A stretch of DNA of 64,000 nucleotides from Pedobacter sp. D749 (GTDB lineage: Bacteria > Bacteroidota > Bacteroidia > Sphingobacteriales > Sphingobacteriaceae), in assembly GCF_019317285.1 (NCBI RefSeq), contig NZ_CP079218.1, forward strand, positions 4,588,001-4,652,000, in the 5' to 3' direction. This document shows positions 1 to 7,757 of this stretch, piece after piece. Below the pieces are notes generated by a model that was given only the letters and a program-made list of their open reading frames with translations, made no database searches and was not told the DNA's origin. Position 1 is the stretch's first letter. Every line of letters starts with the position of its first letter. The position numbers and the translations under genes are program-made.

Positions 1-367
1 CGCTTGATTTTCCTTCACAATTGTAACCCGATAGCACAAAATTTACGGGTGCTATAATCGAAACTGTTGTATCGTAACCCGCCGGAACCTGCCATTTACC
101 ACTGCTTAAACGTACCAAACGCAGGGCCTCCTCGTCCAGGTCAGACAGTATTCCTTTGCTCACTTTTGAAAAATAAACCTTGCCTTGTGCATTAAGCTTA
201 AAACTTACGTTTACCGTTCCCTGAATACAATTATCTTTAGAAAACTGGGGATAAATGGTATTTTCTCTTAAGAAGTTTGTAAAACCACTTTTACCAGATT
301 TAAACTGAACCTGGCCAATGGCCCATGAACAGCAGAAAAGTAAACTAATGGTGAACAGGTGTTTCAT
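1..367 (-). CDS. TonB C-terminal domain protein (partial, 3' end outside window)
   Basis: The reading frame starts at the ATG complementary to 365-367 and runs off the left edge, giving about 122 residues. The first 19 residues (MKHLFTISLLFCCSWAIGQ) form a signal peptide. The rest matches the TonB C-terminal fold seen in many short Bacteroidota proteins: an N-terminal helix followed by 'YPQFSKDNCIQGTVNVSFKL', a 'G.V....V..G' strand pair, and 'DLDEEALRLVR' with a final Trp-containing strand. Such proteins are exported and presumably periplasmic; a role in energising an outer-membrane receptor is only inferred, since no membrane anchor or proline-rich linker is visible. The next gene to the right is on the same strand but more than 400 bp away. 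Confidence 0.7.
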   Translation of the reverse strand, partial: MKHLFTISLLFCCSWAIGQVQFKSGKSGFTNFLRENTIYPQFSKDNCIQGTVNVSFKLNAQGKVYFSKVSKGILSDLDEEALRLVRLSSGKWQVPAGYDTTVSIIAPVNFVLSGYNCEGKSS

Positions 368-398
368 TGTACTAATTTACTAAAAAAAGCTGAAAGCA

Positions 399-763
399 TT
401 TTACCACAGAGGAACACCGAGTTTTTCACAGAGAAAATGAGAAATTAATTTAAATAGTAAAATCGTCATCCCGCGCAGTCGGAAACCTTAAAGCGCGAGC
501 TGGTGGCTATCGTTGTAAGATAGCTACCCCAAAATCGGAACAAGCTGTCGGTTGAAAAAGCCTTCTCAGCATTGACGATCCTCGCAGCACATCATCACAA
601 ACAAATCTCTCTGTGGCCTCAGTGCCTTCCACTTTGTGTTCTTCGTGGTTAAATTTTCTAACATCATATTGCCACGGAAGCACAGAAACGCGGAATAAAT
701 CATCGATAACTTTATCACAGAGACGTCATCTCGACTGCAGCGTAGCGGAATGGAGAGATCTAT
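399..763. repeat. Repeat-rich intergenic region (several dispersed elements)
   Basis: No gene is seen between 368 and 783. The stretch holds recognisable intergenic elements. At 399-437 and 669-693 there are 'ccacagaggaacacc'-type sequences, and at about 610-655 their inverted counterpart ('ctctgtggcc', 'cttcgtggttaaa'). From about 465 to 582 there is an element opening with 'cgtcatcccgcgc' and closing with 'attgacga', with an internal stem 'ggctatc'/'gatagct'. At 724-763 lies half of the element seen complete at 7758-7843. None has an ORF of its own. Confidence 0.6.
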
Positions 764-783
764 AATATATTTGTGGTTAAAAA

Positions 784-1470
784 CTAATAAAAAGTATTCC
801 TTAAAATTAAATTCGGATCAGGGCAATTGGCTAAATACTTTTCCCTTTCGCTAAACTTACAAACGCCCGGAAAATCTCCTTTTAATCCTTCCATATTTTC
901 GATCAATTGAAAATGAAGGTGTGGCGGCCAGTAACCATTTTCTTCCTTTGTTCCCAAAGTTGCAATTTTTGCCCCGGCAGGAATGAATTTACCTTCCTTA
1001 AGACCATTTAACGAATCCAAACTTAAATGCCCGTATAATGCATTAAATTTAAAACCATCTATTTCATAAGCTAAAATAATGGTTGCGCCATAATCACCAA
1101 AGTTGCTGTTATTGGCAAAACTTTGCACAGTTGCATCGTAAAAATTGTAGATTGGCGTTCCTGCCTGCCCCCAGATATCTACACCTAAATGTAACCTGCG
1201 GGGTTCTTCTTCAGTATCAAAATGTGCGCTTCTCGAATAAATAGTGCGGTGTTCGTTGTATCCACCAATTCCGTAACGGGAATTGTTTTTAGCCAGCTTT
1301 TCATTTACCCAATTAGAAAACAGGTCGGTATCATCTAAAATTTCGTCTGTTAATTCCGTATTGGCCACTGTAAAATCCAAAGGCAGAAGCCGATCGTGTT
1401 TTACATCAAAATCAACAACTTTTTGGATCAATACAGCATTTGATTGAATAACCTGCTCGAAAGTTTGCAT
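784..1470 (-). CDS. M23-family metallopeptidase-like protein
   Basis: A 228-residue protein with a LytM/M23 zinc peptidase domain in its C-terminal half. The zinc-binding residues are visible: H94 and D98 in 'HLGVDIWG', and H186 of the 'HLHF' motif, with H184 beside it; 'YGHLS' (about 146-150) is the usual conserved strand. M23 enzymes cut peptide cross-links in peptidoglycan. No signal peptide or membrane segment is obvious, which is odd for a wall enzyme; the first 90 residues match nothing I recognise. It follows the hemolysin-III gene by 6 nt and rbfA lies just before that, so the three are probably co-transcribed. Confidence 0.8.
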   Translation of the reverse strand: MQTFEQVIQSNAVLIQKVVDFDVKHDRLLPLDFTVANTELTDEILDDTDLFSNWVNEKLAKNNSRYGIGGYNEHRTIYSRSAHFDTEEEPRRLHLGVDIWGQAGTPIYNFYDATVQSFANNSNFGDYGATIILAYEIDGFKFNALYGHLSLDSLNGLKEGKFIPAGAKIATLGTKEENGYWPPHLHFQLIENMEGLKGDFPGVCKFSEREKYLANCPDPNLILRNTFY

Positions 1471-1476
1471 CTGAAA

Positions 1477-2106
1477 TTATTTAAAGATATATACGAAATT
1501 ATAAATGTAGTGCGATAAAGCACCGCCGATTACAAACAGGTGCCATAATTCATGACTGTGCATCCACCTGGAAAGCTGTTTATCCTTTGCATAATAATAA
1601 GTTCCGCCAATATAAAAAATGCCTCCAAGCAATAACCAGAAAATTGCACCGATAGGCAAAGTCCCAAGCATTTTCTGTAGCAAAGGAACAATCAAACAAC
1701 CCATTAAGATATAAATGGATAAAGATATGGCTGTACTTTTTAACCGGTTGAAGATTTTGAGCAGACAACCTATAATGGCAATAATCCATACAATGGCGAA
1801 CAAACTCCACCGCAGCCAGCCATCAAAAACCAGTAAAGCAGTTGGCGTATAAGAGCCTGCTATCATCAGGTAAATGCAGCAATGATCAAATTTTTGCCAA
1901 AAGCGCACACCATAATCACTAGCCGGATAACCATGGTACATGGCGCTTACACCAAAAAGGATAAAGGTGCCAATGCTATAAATCCAGGCAGCGGTATATT
2001 CAACAGGCGTATTGCATTTCTGAAGCAACATATAGCCGGCCGGAATTGCAATTAATGCCGGGATAAAGTGTGTGAAGAAATTAACGGGTTCCCTTAGCTT
2101 CCTCAC
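1477..2106 (-). CDS. Hemolysin III / PAQR family membrane protein
   Basis: A 209-residue polytopic inner-membrane protein with about seven hydrophobic segments. Family hallmarks are the N-terminal 'REPVNFFTHF', 'SAMYHG' after the second segment, 'FDHCCIYLMIAGSYTP' in the middle, and 'HELWHLFVIGGALSHY' near the end; the Ser, Asp and His residues of these motifs form the metal site in PAQR-type proteins. Physiological function in bacteria is not settled; 'hemolysin' is historical. The start codon is GTG (complement 2104-2106); no in-frame ATG gives the conserved N-terminus. It is 6 nt downstream of rbfA and 6 nt upstream of the M23 gene. Confidence 0.85.
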   Translation of the reverse strand: MRKLREPVNFFTHFIPALIAIPAGYMLLQKCNTPVEYTAAWIYSIGTFILFGVSAMYHGYPASDYGVRFWQKFDHCCIYLMIAGSYTPTALLVFDGWLRWSLFAIVWIIAIIGCLLKIFNRLKSTAISLSIYILMGCLIVPLLQKMLGTLPIGAIFWLLLGGIFYIGGTYYYAKDKQLSRWMHSHELWHLFVIGGALSHYIYNFVYIFK

Positions 2107-2112
2107 AAAAAA

Positions 2113-2490
2113 TTATTCGCTGTCTTCGTCTTTTTGTCGGGGCTCTTTGGCAATTTTATCAAAAAGATGATCCATGCGCTCAACATACTCATTGGTATCA
2201 TCCACAAAGAAAGTAAGTTCTGGCACCACTCTTACCTGGTGACGGATTCTGCTTCCCAATTTATATCTGATCTCTCCGGCATGCGAATTAACGGTATTGA
2301 TTGAAAGTGAGGTATTACTGGTGTTAAAAAAACTCAGGTAAACTTTGGCTACGGCCAGATCTGGCGAAACCCTTACGCGGGTAATGGTTACCAATGTATT
2401 AGGCAAAAATGCAGCACCTTCGCGCTGAAAAACCTGTGCCAACTCCTCTTGTAATACTCCTGCAAATTTCTGCTGACGTTTACTTTCCAT
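2113..2490 (-). CDS. rbfA: Ribosome-binding factor A
   Basis: RbfA binds the 30S subunit during late maturation of 16S rRNA and is needed for cold adaptation. The protein is about 125 residues, normal for the family. The KH-type fold is recognisable from 'QEELAQVFQRE', 'LVTITRVRVSPDLAVAKVYLSF' (shortened here: TRVRVSPDLAVAKVY), 'IRYKLGSRIRHQVRVVPEL' and 'FFVDDT'. The frame is open to 2514, adding eight residues, but that extension is encoded by 'attatcaattacc' repeat sequence, so the ATG at 2488-2490 (MESKRQQ) is preferred. First gene of a likely rbfA-hemolysin III-M23 operon. Confidence 0.9.
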   Translation of the reverse strand: MESKRQQKFAGVLQEELAQVFQREGAAFLPNTLVTITRVRVSPDLAVAKVYLSFFNTSNTSLSINTVNSHAGEIRYKLGSRIRHQVRVVPELTFFVDDTNEYVERMDHLFDKIAKEPRQKDEDSE

Positions 2491-2516
2491 AGTGTTATAA
2501 TTATCAATTACCAATT

Positions 2517-2627
2517 ATCAATTATCAGACCATACAAGGTAGATAATATTAAATGATAAGGTTTTAAAATTATCAATAGCCAATAATCAATTATCAGACC
2601 ATCAATAGTCTGCTAATATTAAATGAT
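2517..2627. repeat. Two direct repeats of about 41 bp, 70-bp period
   Basis: The sequences at 2517-2557 and 2587-2627 both begin 'caattatcagaccat' and end 'taatattaaatgata', with a divergent middle. They sit just upstream of rbfA, and the right edge of the rbfA frame extension is built of related 'aattatcaatta' sequence. Function unknown. Confidence 0.65.
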
Positions 2628-2705
2628 ATCAATAATAAATATTCTAAAAATGTAAAACTGTTGAACCCACAACCCGAGTTCGATTAATATTATTCTAGGG
2701 CGATC

Positions 2706-2772
2706 GTCCTGCTGAATTCATTTCAGCATATCAACTGCAAATAGACCCTGAAATAAATTCAGGGTGACGATT
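2706..2772. repeat. Palindromic intergenic element (CGTC...GTGACG type)
   Basis: The element begins 'cgtcctgctgaattcattt' and ends 'aaattcagggtgacg', with inner hairpins 'gctgaattcatttcagc' and 'ccctgaaataaattcaggg'. A shorter relative is at about 5290-5321. It lies between hflX and rbfA. The two hairpins give it a REP-like look. Confidence 0.55.
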
Positions 2773-2871
2773 CTAAGTTAAAAACACCTAGAAACATCTA
2801 AATATCATCAAACTGAGGCTTATATTTAAAGCTGTAAGACTTATTTCCGCAATATATTGACGGAATTTAAT

Positions 2872-4062
2872 CTAATATAACAAATTGCTATCATACGGAT
2901 ACCTCGCTACATGCGCAGCTTTAACCTTATCGTACAATAATGTTTTAAACTCTTCCAGGTTTTCTTTTTCTGTAGCCGATATAAACAAAACCGGCACTTT
3001 ATCATGGCTCATCCAGCTTTTTTTGAAGTCTTCTAAAGTAAGCTTGCCATCATCCTCTTCATTGTCGACCTCTGGCGAAACATAAGCATCGATTTTATTG
3101 AAAACTAAAATAATGTCTTTATCAATTGCCCCGATATCTTTTAGGGTTTCGTTAACCGTATTGATCTGATCTTCGAAGTTTGGATGCGATACATCAACCA
3201 CATGAATCAGCAAATCAGCTTCACGCACTTCATCTAACGTAGATTTAAAACATTCTACCAAATGATGAGGCAGCTTGCGGATAAACCCAACGGTATCAGA
3301 AAGTAAAAAAGGCAAATTCTCGATCACTACTTTACGAACTGTCGTATCTAAAGTGGCAAACAATTTATTTTCTGCAAATACTTCCGATTTCGACAGCATG
3401 TTCATGATGGTAGATTTACCCACGTTGGTATAACCAACCAAGGCCACCCTAATCAACTGACCACGATTTTTGCGCTGCGTTTCGTTTTGCCGGTCGATAT
3501 TCCTTAAACGCTCTTTTAACAAAGAGATTTTATTTAAAATAATCCTTCTGTCACTTTCTATCTGCGTCTCACCCGGACCACGCATCCCGATACCACCTTT
3601 CTGGCGTTCCAGGTGGGTCCACATACCCGTTAAACGCGGCAGAACATATTGCAATTGTGCCAGCTCTACCTGCGTTTTTGCCTGCGCAGTTTGTGCCCTG
3701 TTGGCAAAAATATCAAGAATTAAATTACTTCTATCTAAAACCTTAACCCCAAGCTCACGGTCGATATTACGCAATTGCGACGGCGATAATTCGTCGTCAA
3801 AAACTACTACGTCAATTTCTTCCGATTTTACGTACGCTTTAATTTCTTCCAGCTTACCTGTACCCACAAATGTGGCACGCTCTGGCTTAAGCATTTTTTG
3901 CGTAAAAACCTTCTCTACCTTCCCTCCTGCTGTATCAACCAAAAAGGCCAGCTCATCTAAATATTCTTTTGTTTGGGCTTCTTTTTCGCCAGGTGTAACC
4001 ACTCCAACTAAAATTGCCCGTTCCTGCACTACGGCAGTATCATATGTTTTTTGTTTTCCCAT
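2872..4062 (-). CDS. hflX: GTPase HflX
   Basis: HflX is a ribosome-associated GTPase that splits or rescues stalled ribosomes under stress. The 396-residue protein has the N-terminal HflX domain, the glycine-rich linker 'GGIGMRGPGETQIESDRR', then a G domain: G1 'GYTNVGKST', G3 'DTVGF', G4 'NKID' and G5 'ISATEK'. The C-terminal extension of some homologues is missing, as is usual. The frame is open to a TTG at 4074, but the ATG at 4060-4062 (MGKQKTYD) fits the family and lies 9 nt downstream of a good -7 element, so it is preferred. It stands alone, with long repeat-bearing gaps on both sides. Confidence 0.93.
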   Translation of the reverse strand: MGKQKTYDTAVVQERAILVGVVTPGEKEAQTKEYLDELAFLVDTAGGKVEKVFTQKMLKPERATFVGTGKLEEIKAYVKSEEIDVVVFDDELSPSQLRNIDRELGVKVLDRSNLILDIFANRAQTAQAKTQVELAQLQYVLPRLTGMWTHLERQKGGIGMRGPGETQIESDRRIILNKISLLKERLRNIDRQNETQRKNRGQLIRVALVGYTNVGKSTIMNMLSKSEVFAENKLFATLDTTVRKVVIENLPFLLSDTVGFIRKLPHHLVECFKSTLDEVREADLLIHVVDVSHPNFEDQINTVNETLKDIGAIDKDIILVFNKIDAYVSPEVDNEEDDGKLTLEDFKKSWMSHDKVPVLFISATEKENLEEFKTLLYDKVKAAHVARYPYDSNLLY

Positions 4063-4071
4063 GTAATTAGG

Positions 4072-4079
4072 CAAATATA
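4072..4079 (-). promoter_or_regulatory. -7 element of hflX
   Basis: On the minus strand this reads TATATTTG, an exact match to the Bacteroidota -7 consensus TAnnTTTG. Only 9 nt separate it from the preferred hflX ATG, predicting a very short leader. Confidence 0.6.
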
Positions 4080-4238
4080 CGAAATTTGCGAATGTGTAAA
4101 TCCATTAACAAACCATGTTGATGCAATAAAAATTTTAAAGCCCTGTAGCGAAAAGTACCGATCATTGCTATGAAAGCATAACTGATGACAATACGACCAA
4201 TCACAACACCAAAATACCCTCAGGTGACTTAGGTGGTC

Positions 4239-4366
4239 AAAATATTTTTTTTAGGAAAACAGCGATCTGTGCATTTCGGTTGCAAAAATCCTGCTATCGC
4301 TTCAATCCTCGCTCGTACCTCGCTGTGGGTTTTCCGCTTTATCAGGTTTATTTAACAAAAGACTGG
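4239..4366. repeat. Dispersed intergenic repeat, shared with the 59.5-kb region
   Basis: No gene is seen between 4080 and 4396. The right part of this stretch ('atcaggtttatttaac' followed by 'aaaagactg', 4341-4365) recurs almost exactly at 59585-59610. The left part ('aaaacagcgatctgtgc...ttcggttgc') resembles the 'ggaaagca...cttcggtttgg' stretches near 18600 and 59510. The pieces appear to be copies of one degenerate element. Confidence 0.5.
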
Positions 4367-4396
4367 AGCGCTTAGTTTAGAGGCAAAGTGCAATAT

Positions 4397-4429
4397 AAAC
4401 CTCGCAGGTTTTGGAAAACTGCGAGGTTT
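4397..4429 (-). terminator. Hairpin downstream of trpC
   Basis: An 11-bp perfect stem (AAACCTCGCAG at 4397-4407 with CTGCGAGGTTT at 4419-4429) lies 8 nt after the trpC stop codon. There is no clear U-run on the minus strand, so it may terminate weakly or mainly protect the mRNA 3' end. Confidence 0.5.
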
Positions 4430-4436
4430 AACGAGA

Positions 4437-5219
4437 CTATATCTGCGCTACAAATTCTTTAATAGCAACACCAGGATTATCCGTTTTCATAAAATTCTCT
4501 CCAATTAAAAACCCATTAAACCCTGCATTTCTTAACTCTTTAATCGTTTGCGGATTACTGATGGCGCTTTCTGAGATCTTTAAAAACTCATCCGGGATTT
4601 TGTTCACCAGTCCGAAGGAAGTCTGGATATCGACCGTAAAGTCGGTAAGGTTTCTATTATTTACACCAATAGCATCGAGGTTCGGGCAAATGCTTCGCTC
4701 CAACTCTTCCAGGTTATGCACTTCTAAAAGCACATTCAAGCCTAAGCCTTTGGCAAATTTCCCAAAATCGTTAATTTGCTGAGGGGTTAAAATTGAAGCG
4801 ATCAGCAGAATAATATCAGCACCCCAGGCTTTTGCTTCCAGGATCTGGTATTCATCGATCATAAAATCCTTTCTTAAAATCGGAATATTATTTGCCGCCC
4901 GGGCAGCCAGAATATCATCGGTTTTACCACCAAAAAAATCTACATCCGTTAATACCGAAAGTGCAGATGCGCCTGCAGCGTTGTAAGCCTGAGTTACCTC
5001 TGCAACATCGGCAATTCCGTTAATTAAACCTTTTGATGGCGAGCGGCGCTTAAACTCTGCAATAATCCCCGTACGGTCTTCAGCCAATAGAAACTCCTTA
5101 AAAGAATAAGGCGTTCGGTTAAAATGCAACGAATTTTCTAAATCCTGAACAGAAACCAAAGCTTTTGCAGCAGCAATTTCTTCTTTCTTACGTAATACGA
5201 TTTTATCTAATATGTTCAT
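4437..5219 (-). CDS. trpC: Indole-3-glycerol phosphate synthase
   Basis: This enzyme closes the indole ring, converting CdRP to indole-3-glycerol phosphate, the fourth step of tryptophan synthesis. The 260-residue length is normal for a monofunctional TIM barrel. Recognisable motifs are 'EFKRRSPSKG' (55-64, with the catalytic Lys and phosphate contacts), 'LRKDFMIDEYQI', 'LEVHNLEEL', 'GVNNRNL', and 'SESAI' near the C-terminus. It is third in the trpE-trpG-trpC order with 117 nt to trpG; that gap carries a 'ccgatagctatcgg' palindrome and a repeat element instead of trpD, which usually lies here. Confidence 0.95.
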   Translation of the reverse strand: MNILDKIVLRKKEEIAAAKALVSVQDLENSLHFNRTPYSFKEFLLAEDRTGIIAEFKRRSPSKGLINGIADVAEVTQAYNAAGASALSVLTDVDFFGGKTDDILAARAANNIPILRKDFMIDEYQILEAKAWGADIILLIASILTPQQINDFGKFAKGLGLNVLLEVHNLEELERSICPNLDAIGVNNRNLTDFTVDIQTSFGLVNKIPDEFLKISESAISNPQTIKELRNAGFNGFLIGENFMKTDNPGVAIKEFVAQI

Positions 5220-5289
5220 TTTAATAATTTTTCATGCTGACCCGATAGCTATCGGATTTGTTTCACCATCTAAAAGTTAACTCATCCCA

Positions 5290-5321
5290 GTAAAATCCTG
5301 AATCAAGTTCAGAATGACGAC
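5290..5321. repeat. Short repeat element between trpG and trpC
   Basis: The sequence 'aatcctgaatcaagttcagaatgacgac' contains the inverted pair 'cctgaa'/'ttcag' and ends in 'atgacg', like the element at 2706-2772. It sits where trpD would be expected. Confidence 0.5.
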
Positions 5322-5336
5322 CGGATGAATAAAGCG

Positions 5337-5927
5337 CTAAGGAGTCGACGTTAGCCAATTCTCCATCATCTGTTTGCCATGTTCCGTTAATACACTTTCG
5401 GGATGAAACTGTACACCGCGTACATCAAACGTTTCATGTCTTAACGCCATGATTTCGTTTTTATGATCTCTGGCCGTAATTTTTAAACATGAAGGGAAAT
5501 TATCTTTACTCACTACCCAGCTATGGTAGCGACCAACATTTATAGTTTGCGGGCATTCCCAAAATAAAGGCTCATCGCCATCTACAACGGTTATCGGTGT
5601 AGCTATTCCGTGCATTGGCCTGCCTAAGTTCAATAAAGTGCCTCCAAAAACTTCGGCAATGGCCTGTTGACCTAAACATACGCCAAAAATACTTTTAGTT
5701 GGCGCATAGGTTTTGATTACATCCAATAACAAGCCCGCCTCTTCCGGAATACCCGGACCCGGCGAAAGTAAAATTTTGTCATACTTTTCTACATCGGCCA
5801 GCTCGAATTTGTCGTTTCTCCAAACTTCGGCTTCGTAACCTACTTCGTTAATTAAATGCACCAGGTTGTAGGTAAAACTATCGTAGTTATCAATTACTAA
5901 AACGGTTTTTTTATCTATATTTTCCAT
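5337..5927 (-). CDS. trpG: Anthranilate synthase component II (glutamine amidotransferase)
   Basis: The class I glutamine amidotransferase subunit supplies ammonia to TrpE for conversion of chorismate to anthranilate. At 196 residues it is full length. The catalytic triad is visible: C84 in 'GVCLGQQ', and H175 and E177 in 'FHPESV'; the oxyanion-loop motif 'SPGPG' is at 55-59. In some Bacteroidota the same subunit also serves aminodeoxychorismate synthase, which cannot be excluded. It starts 55 nt after trpE on the same strand. Confidence 0.93.
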   Translation of the reverse strand: MENIDKKTVLVIDNYDSFTYNLVHLINEVGYEAEVWRNDKFELADVEKYDKILLSPGPGIPEEAGLLLDVIKTYAPTKSIFGVCLGQQAIAEVFGGTLLNLGRPMHGIATPITVVDGDEPLFWECPQTINVGRYHSWVVSKDNFPSCLKITARDHKNEIMALRHETFDVRGVQFHPESVLTEHGKQMMENWLTSTP

Positions 5928-5982
5928 TATATTTTGTCCTTATTTACATCATCCATCTCACATCATCCATTTTACATCTTCA

Positions 5983-7380
5983 CTAAATCCCCTCTGCCAT
6001 CTGCAACGCTTTACGCAATGCGGCAATTTTATTATTTACTTCCTGCATCTCATTTTCAGGAACAGAATCGGCTACAATACCAGCCCCTGCACGGTAATGC
6101 AGTTCATTATTTTTGCTCATAAACGTCCTGATCATGATGGCGTGGTTAAAATCATCATTGAAACCCATAAAACCAATGGCACCGGCATAAAAATTCCTGC
6201 CCAGTTTTTCGTTTTCATCAATCAACTGCATGGCTTTGTATTTTGGCGCACCACTTAAAGTTCCTGCCGGATAGGTATCGGCAACGACTTTAAAAGCACT
6301 TACATTTTCCTGCAAATGACCACTTACTTTACTCACCAGGTGGATCAGGTGCGAATAGTACTGCACTTCTTTAAAAGATTTTACTTCAACACGGTTACAG
6401 TGTCGGCTTAAATCGTTTCTGGCCAAATCAACCAGCATGACATGTTCGGCACTTTCTTTCGGGTCTTGCTCTAATTTTCGGGCCTGTTCGGCATCTTCAA
6501 TGTCGTTTCCACTACGTTTAAAGGTTCCTGCGATGGGGAAAATGTTAGCTGAATTGTTTTTGATGGTAATCTGTGCCTCCGGTGAAGAGCCAAATAATTT
6601 AAAATTACCGTAATCAAAGTAAAACAGGTAAGGCGATGGGTTTATCGAACGCAGGCAACGGTACACATTAAATTCATCGCCAGAAAATGCTTGTTTAAAT
6701 GCTCTTGAAGGTACAATCTGAAAAACATCACCCCGGTAAATGTGCTTTTGAAGTTTCTCCACCAAATCCATAAAACCCTGATCGGTTAAATTCGAACTTT
6801 CCTCACCACGCAGTTGGAACTTATATTCGGGATAATTTTTATTCTGGATCAGGTATTCCATTTTTTCAAGTCCACCTTCTTCTTCTCCTTCGAAAGTATT
6901 TTTGAACAGCGTAATTTCGTTTTTGAAGTGATCGATGGCAATGATATAACGGTACAAGTGGTACTGCATCTCCGGAATCTCTTCACCTTCAGGGGTTGCG
7001 GAAGTAAACTTGATATCTTCAAAATGCTGTACGGCGTTCCAGGTAAAATAACCGAATAATCCGCTCGAGATAAACTTGATTTCGGGCAGTTCAGTTTCCT
7101 TAAACTTATCCTTAAAATCAGCTATTTCATCAATCAGGTTTTTACTCTCGGTAATTTCTACTGCTCCATCGGGGAAATAGGTTTCCAACCGTGATCCCTT
7201 TAAGATAATTCCGGCAACAGGATCGGCACAAACAAAACTCATGGAGTTTTCTCTACTGTGGTAATCTGAACTCTCCAACAAGATGCTGTTCGGATACACA
7301 TCACGTAAGCGTAAATAAATGCTCACTGGCGTAGTGGTATCGGCAAGCATTTTTTTGTAGGTCGTATTTATTTTATACAT
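5983..7380 (-). CDS. trpE: Anthranilate synthase component I
   Basis: The chorismate-binding subunit catalyses the first committed step of tryptophan synthesis with TrpG. The 465 residues are typical of Bacteroidota TrpE. 'LLESS' at 34-38 is the known tryptophan feedback-binding motif, so the enzyme is probably feedback inhibited. Chorismate-site motifs are 'PYLFYFDYG', 'GSSPE', 'PIAGTFKRSG', 'DLARNDLSR', 'AGTLSGAPK' and 'AGAIGF'. The ATG is complementary to 7378-7380. The 5' region carries a leader peptide with three Trp codons and a terminator hairpin, predicting transcription attenuation. Confidence 0.95.
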   Translation of the reverse strand: MYKINTTYKKMLADTTTPVSIYLRLRDVYPNSILLESSDYHSRENSMSFVCADPVAGIILKGSRLETYFPDGAVEITESKNLIDEIADFKDKFKETELPEIKFISSGLFGYFTWNAVQHFEDIKFTSATPEGEEIPEMQYHLYRYIIAIDHFKNEITLFKNTFEGEEEGGLEKMEYLIQNKNYPEYKFQLRGEESSNLTDQGFMDLVEKLQKHIYRGDVFQIVPSRAFKQAFSGDEFNVYRCLRSINPSPYLFYFDYGNFKLFGSSPEAQITIKNNSANIFPIAGTFKRSGNDIEDAEQARKLEQDPKESAEHVMLVDLARNDLSRHCNRVEVKSFKEVQYYSHLIHLVSKVSGHLQENVSAFKVVADTYPAGTLSGAPKYKAMQLIDENEKLGRNFYAGAIGFMGFNDDFNHAIMIRTFMSKNNELHYRAGAGIVADSVPENEMQEVNNKIAALRKALQMAEGI

Positions 7381-7437
7381 GATAAAGGTAAAATGGTGTA
7401 AGGCTTATGGTTTGCATTCTCGTATTTTTTCAACAAT

Positions 7438-7471
7438 AAAAAGCCCGGCGTGTGGTTCTACGCCGGGCTTT
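7438..7471 (-). terminator. trp attenuator terminator
   Basis: On the minus strand a 12-bp perfect stem (arms at 7471-7460 and 7451-7440, core GCCCGGCG/CGCCGGGC) with an 8-nt loop is followed at once by TTTTT (7442-7438). It lies between the leader peptide stop (7504) and the trpE start (7380), so it must be read through for trp gene expression. Confidence 0.85.
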
Positions 7472-7503
7472 AATGGTTCTTTAATAAGGTTTAGGTTGAT
7501 AAA

Positions 7504-7581
7504 CTATATTTTGTTCATACGCAGCCAGCGCAATTCATTCGAATTACTTTGCCAAAGCCATGTATGTATATTGTTGATCAT
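7504..7581 (-). CDS. trpL: Putative trp operon leader peptide
   Basis: A 25-codon ORF (ATG complementary to 7579-7581, stop at 7504-7506) encodes a peptide with three tryptophans: W8, W10 and W19, in 'HTWLWQ' and 'LRWLR'. Tryptophan is normally rare, so three in 25 codons upstream of trpE points to a ribosome-stalling leader. The segment CGCUGGCU (7530-7523), covering codons R18-W19-L20, can pair with the 5' arm of the downstream terminator (AGCCCGGCG) with one bulge and one G-U pair. Stalling at W8/W10 would leave this segment free to form an antiterminator. The -7 element ends only 6 nt before the ATG. The longer frame to 7716 lacks composition that would argue for a larger protein. Confidence 0.75.
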   Translation of the reverse strand: MINNIHTWLWQSNSNELRWLRMNKI

Positions 7582-7587
7582 GAGCCA

Positions 7588-7595
7588 CAAAAATA
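7588..7595 (-). promoter_or_regulatory. -7 element of the trp leader
   Basis: The minus strand reads TATTTTTG, matching TAnnTTTG. Six nucleotides separate it from the leader-peptide ATG, so transcription probably begins at or next to the start codon (leaderless or nearly so). Confidence 0.6.
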
Positions 7596-7757
7596 TAAAG
7601 AATTTTGAAAAACCGAAATATTTATGAAAATAATTGAGCGAACGGTTAATTTTCTTGAGAGAATAATACTTTTGAGTATTGTAATTTTTAACCTCGAAGT
7701 GTGCTAAGGGAGGCACATAGTACGCAAAGGTTTAATCTTCACGTTTTAATAAACGAT

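Noticed and set aside
3470..4066. 198-codon frame opposite hflX
   Set aside because: Antisense shadow of a conserved GTPase; no recognisable domain.
7582..7716. N-terminal extension of the trp leader peptide to 70 codons
   Set aside because: The -7 element lies inside the extension, so the longer ORF would not be transcribed from it; the 25-codon form fits an attenuator.
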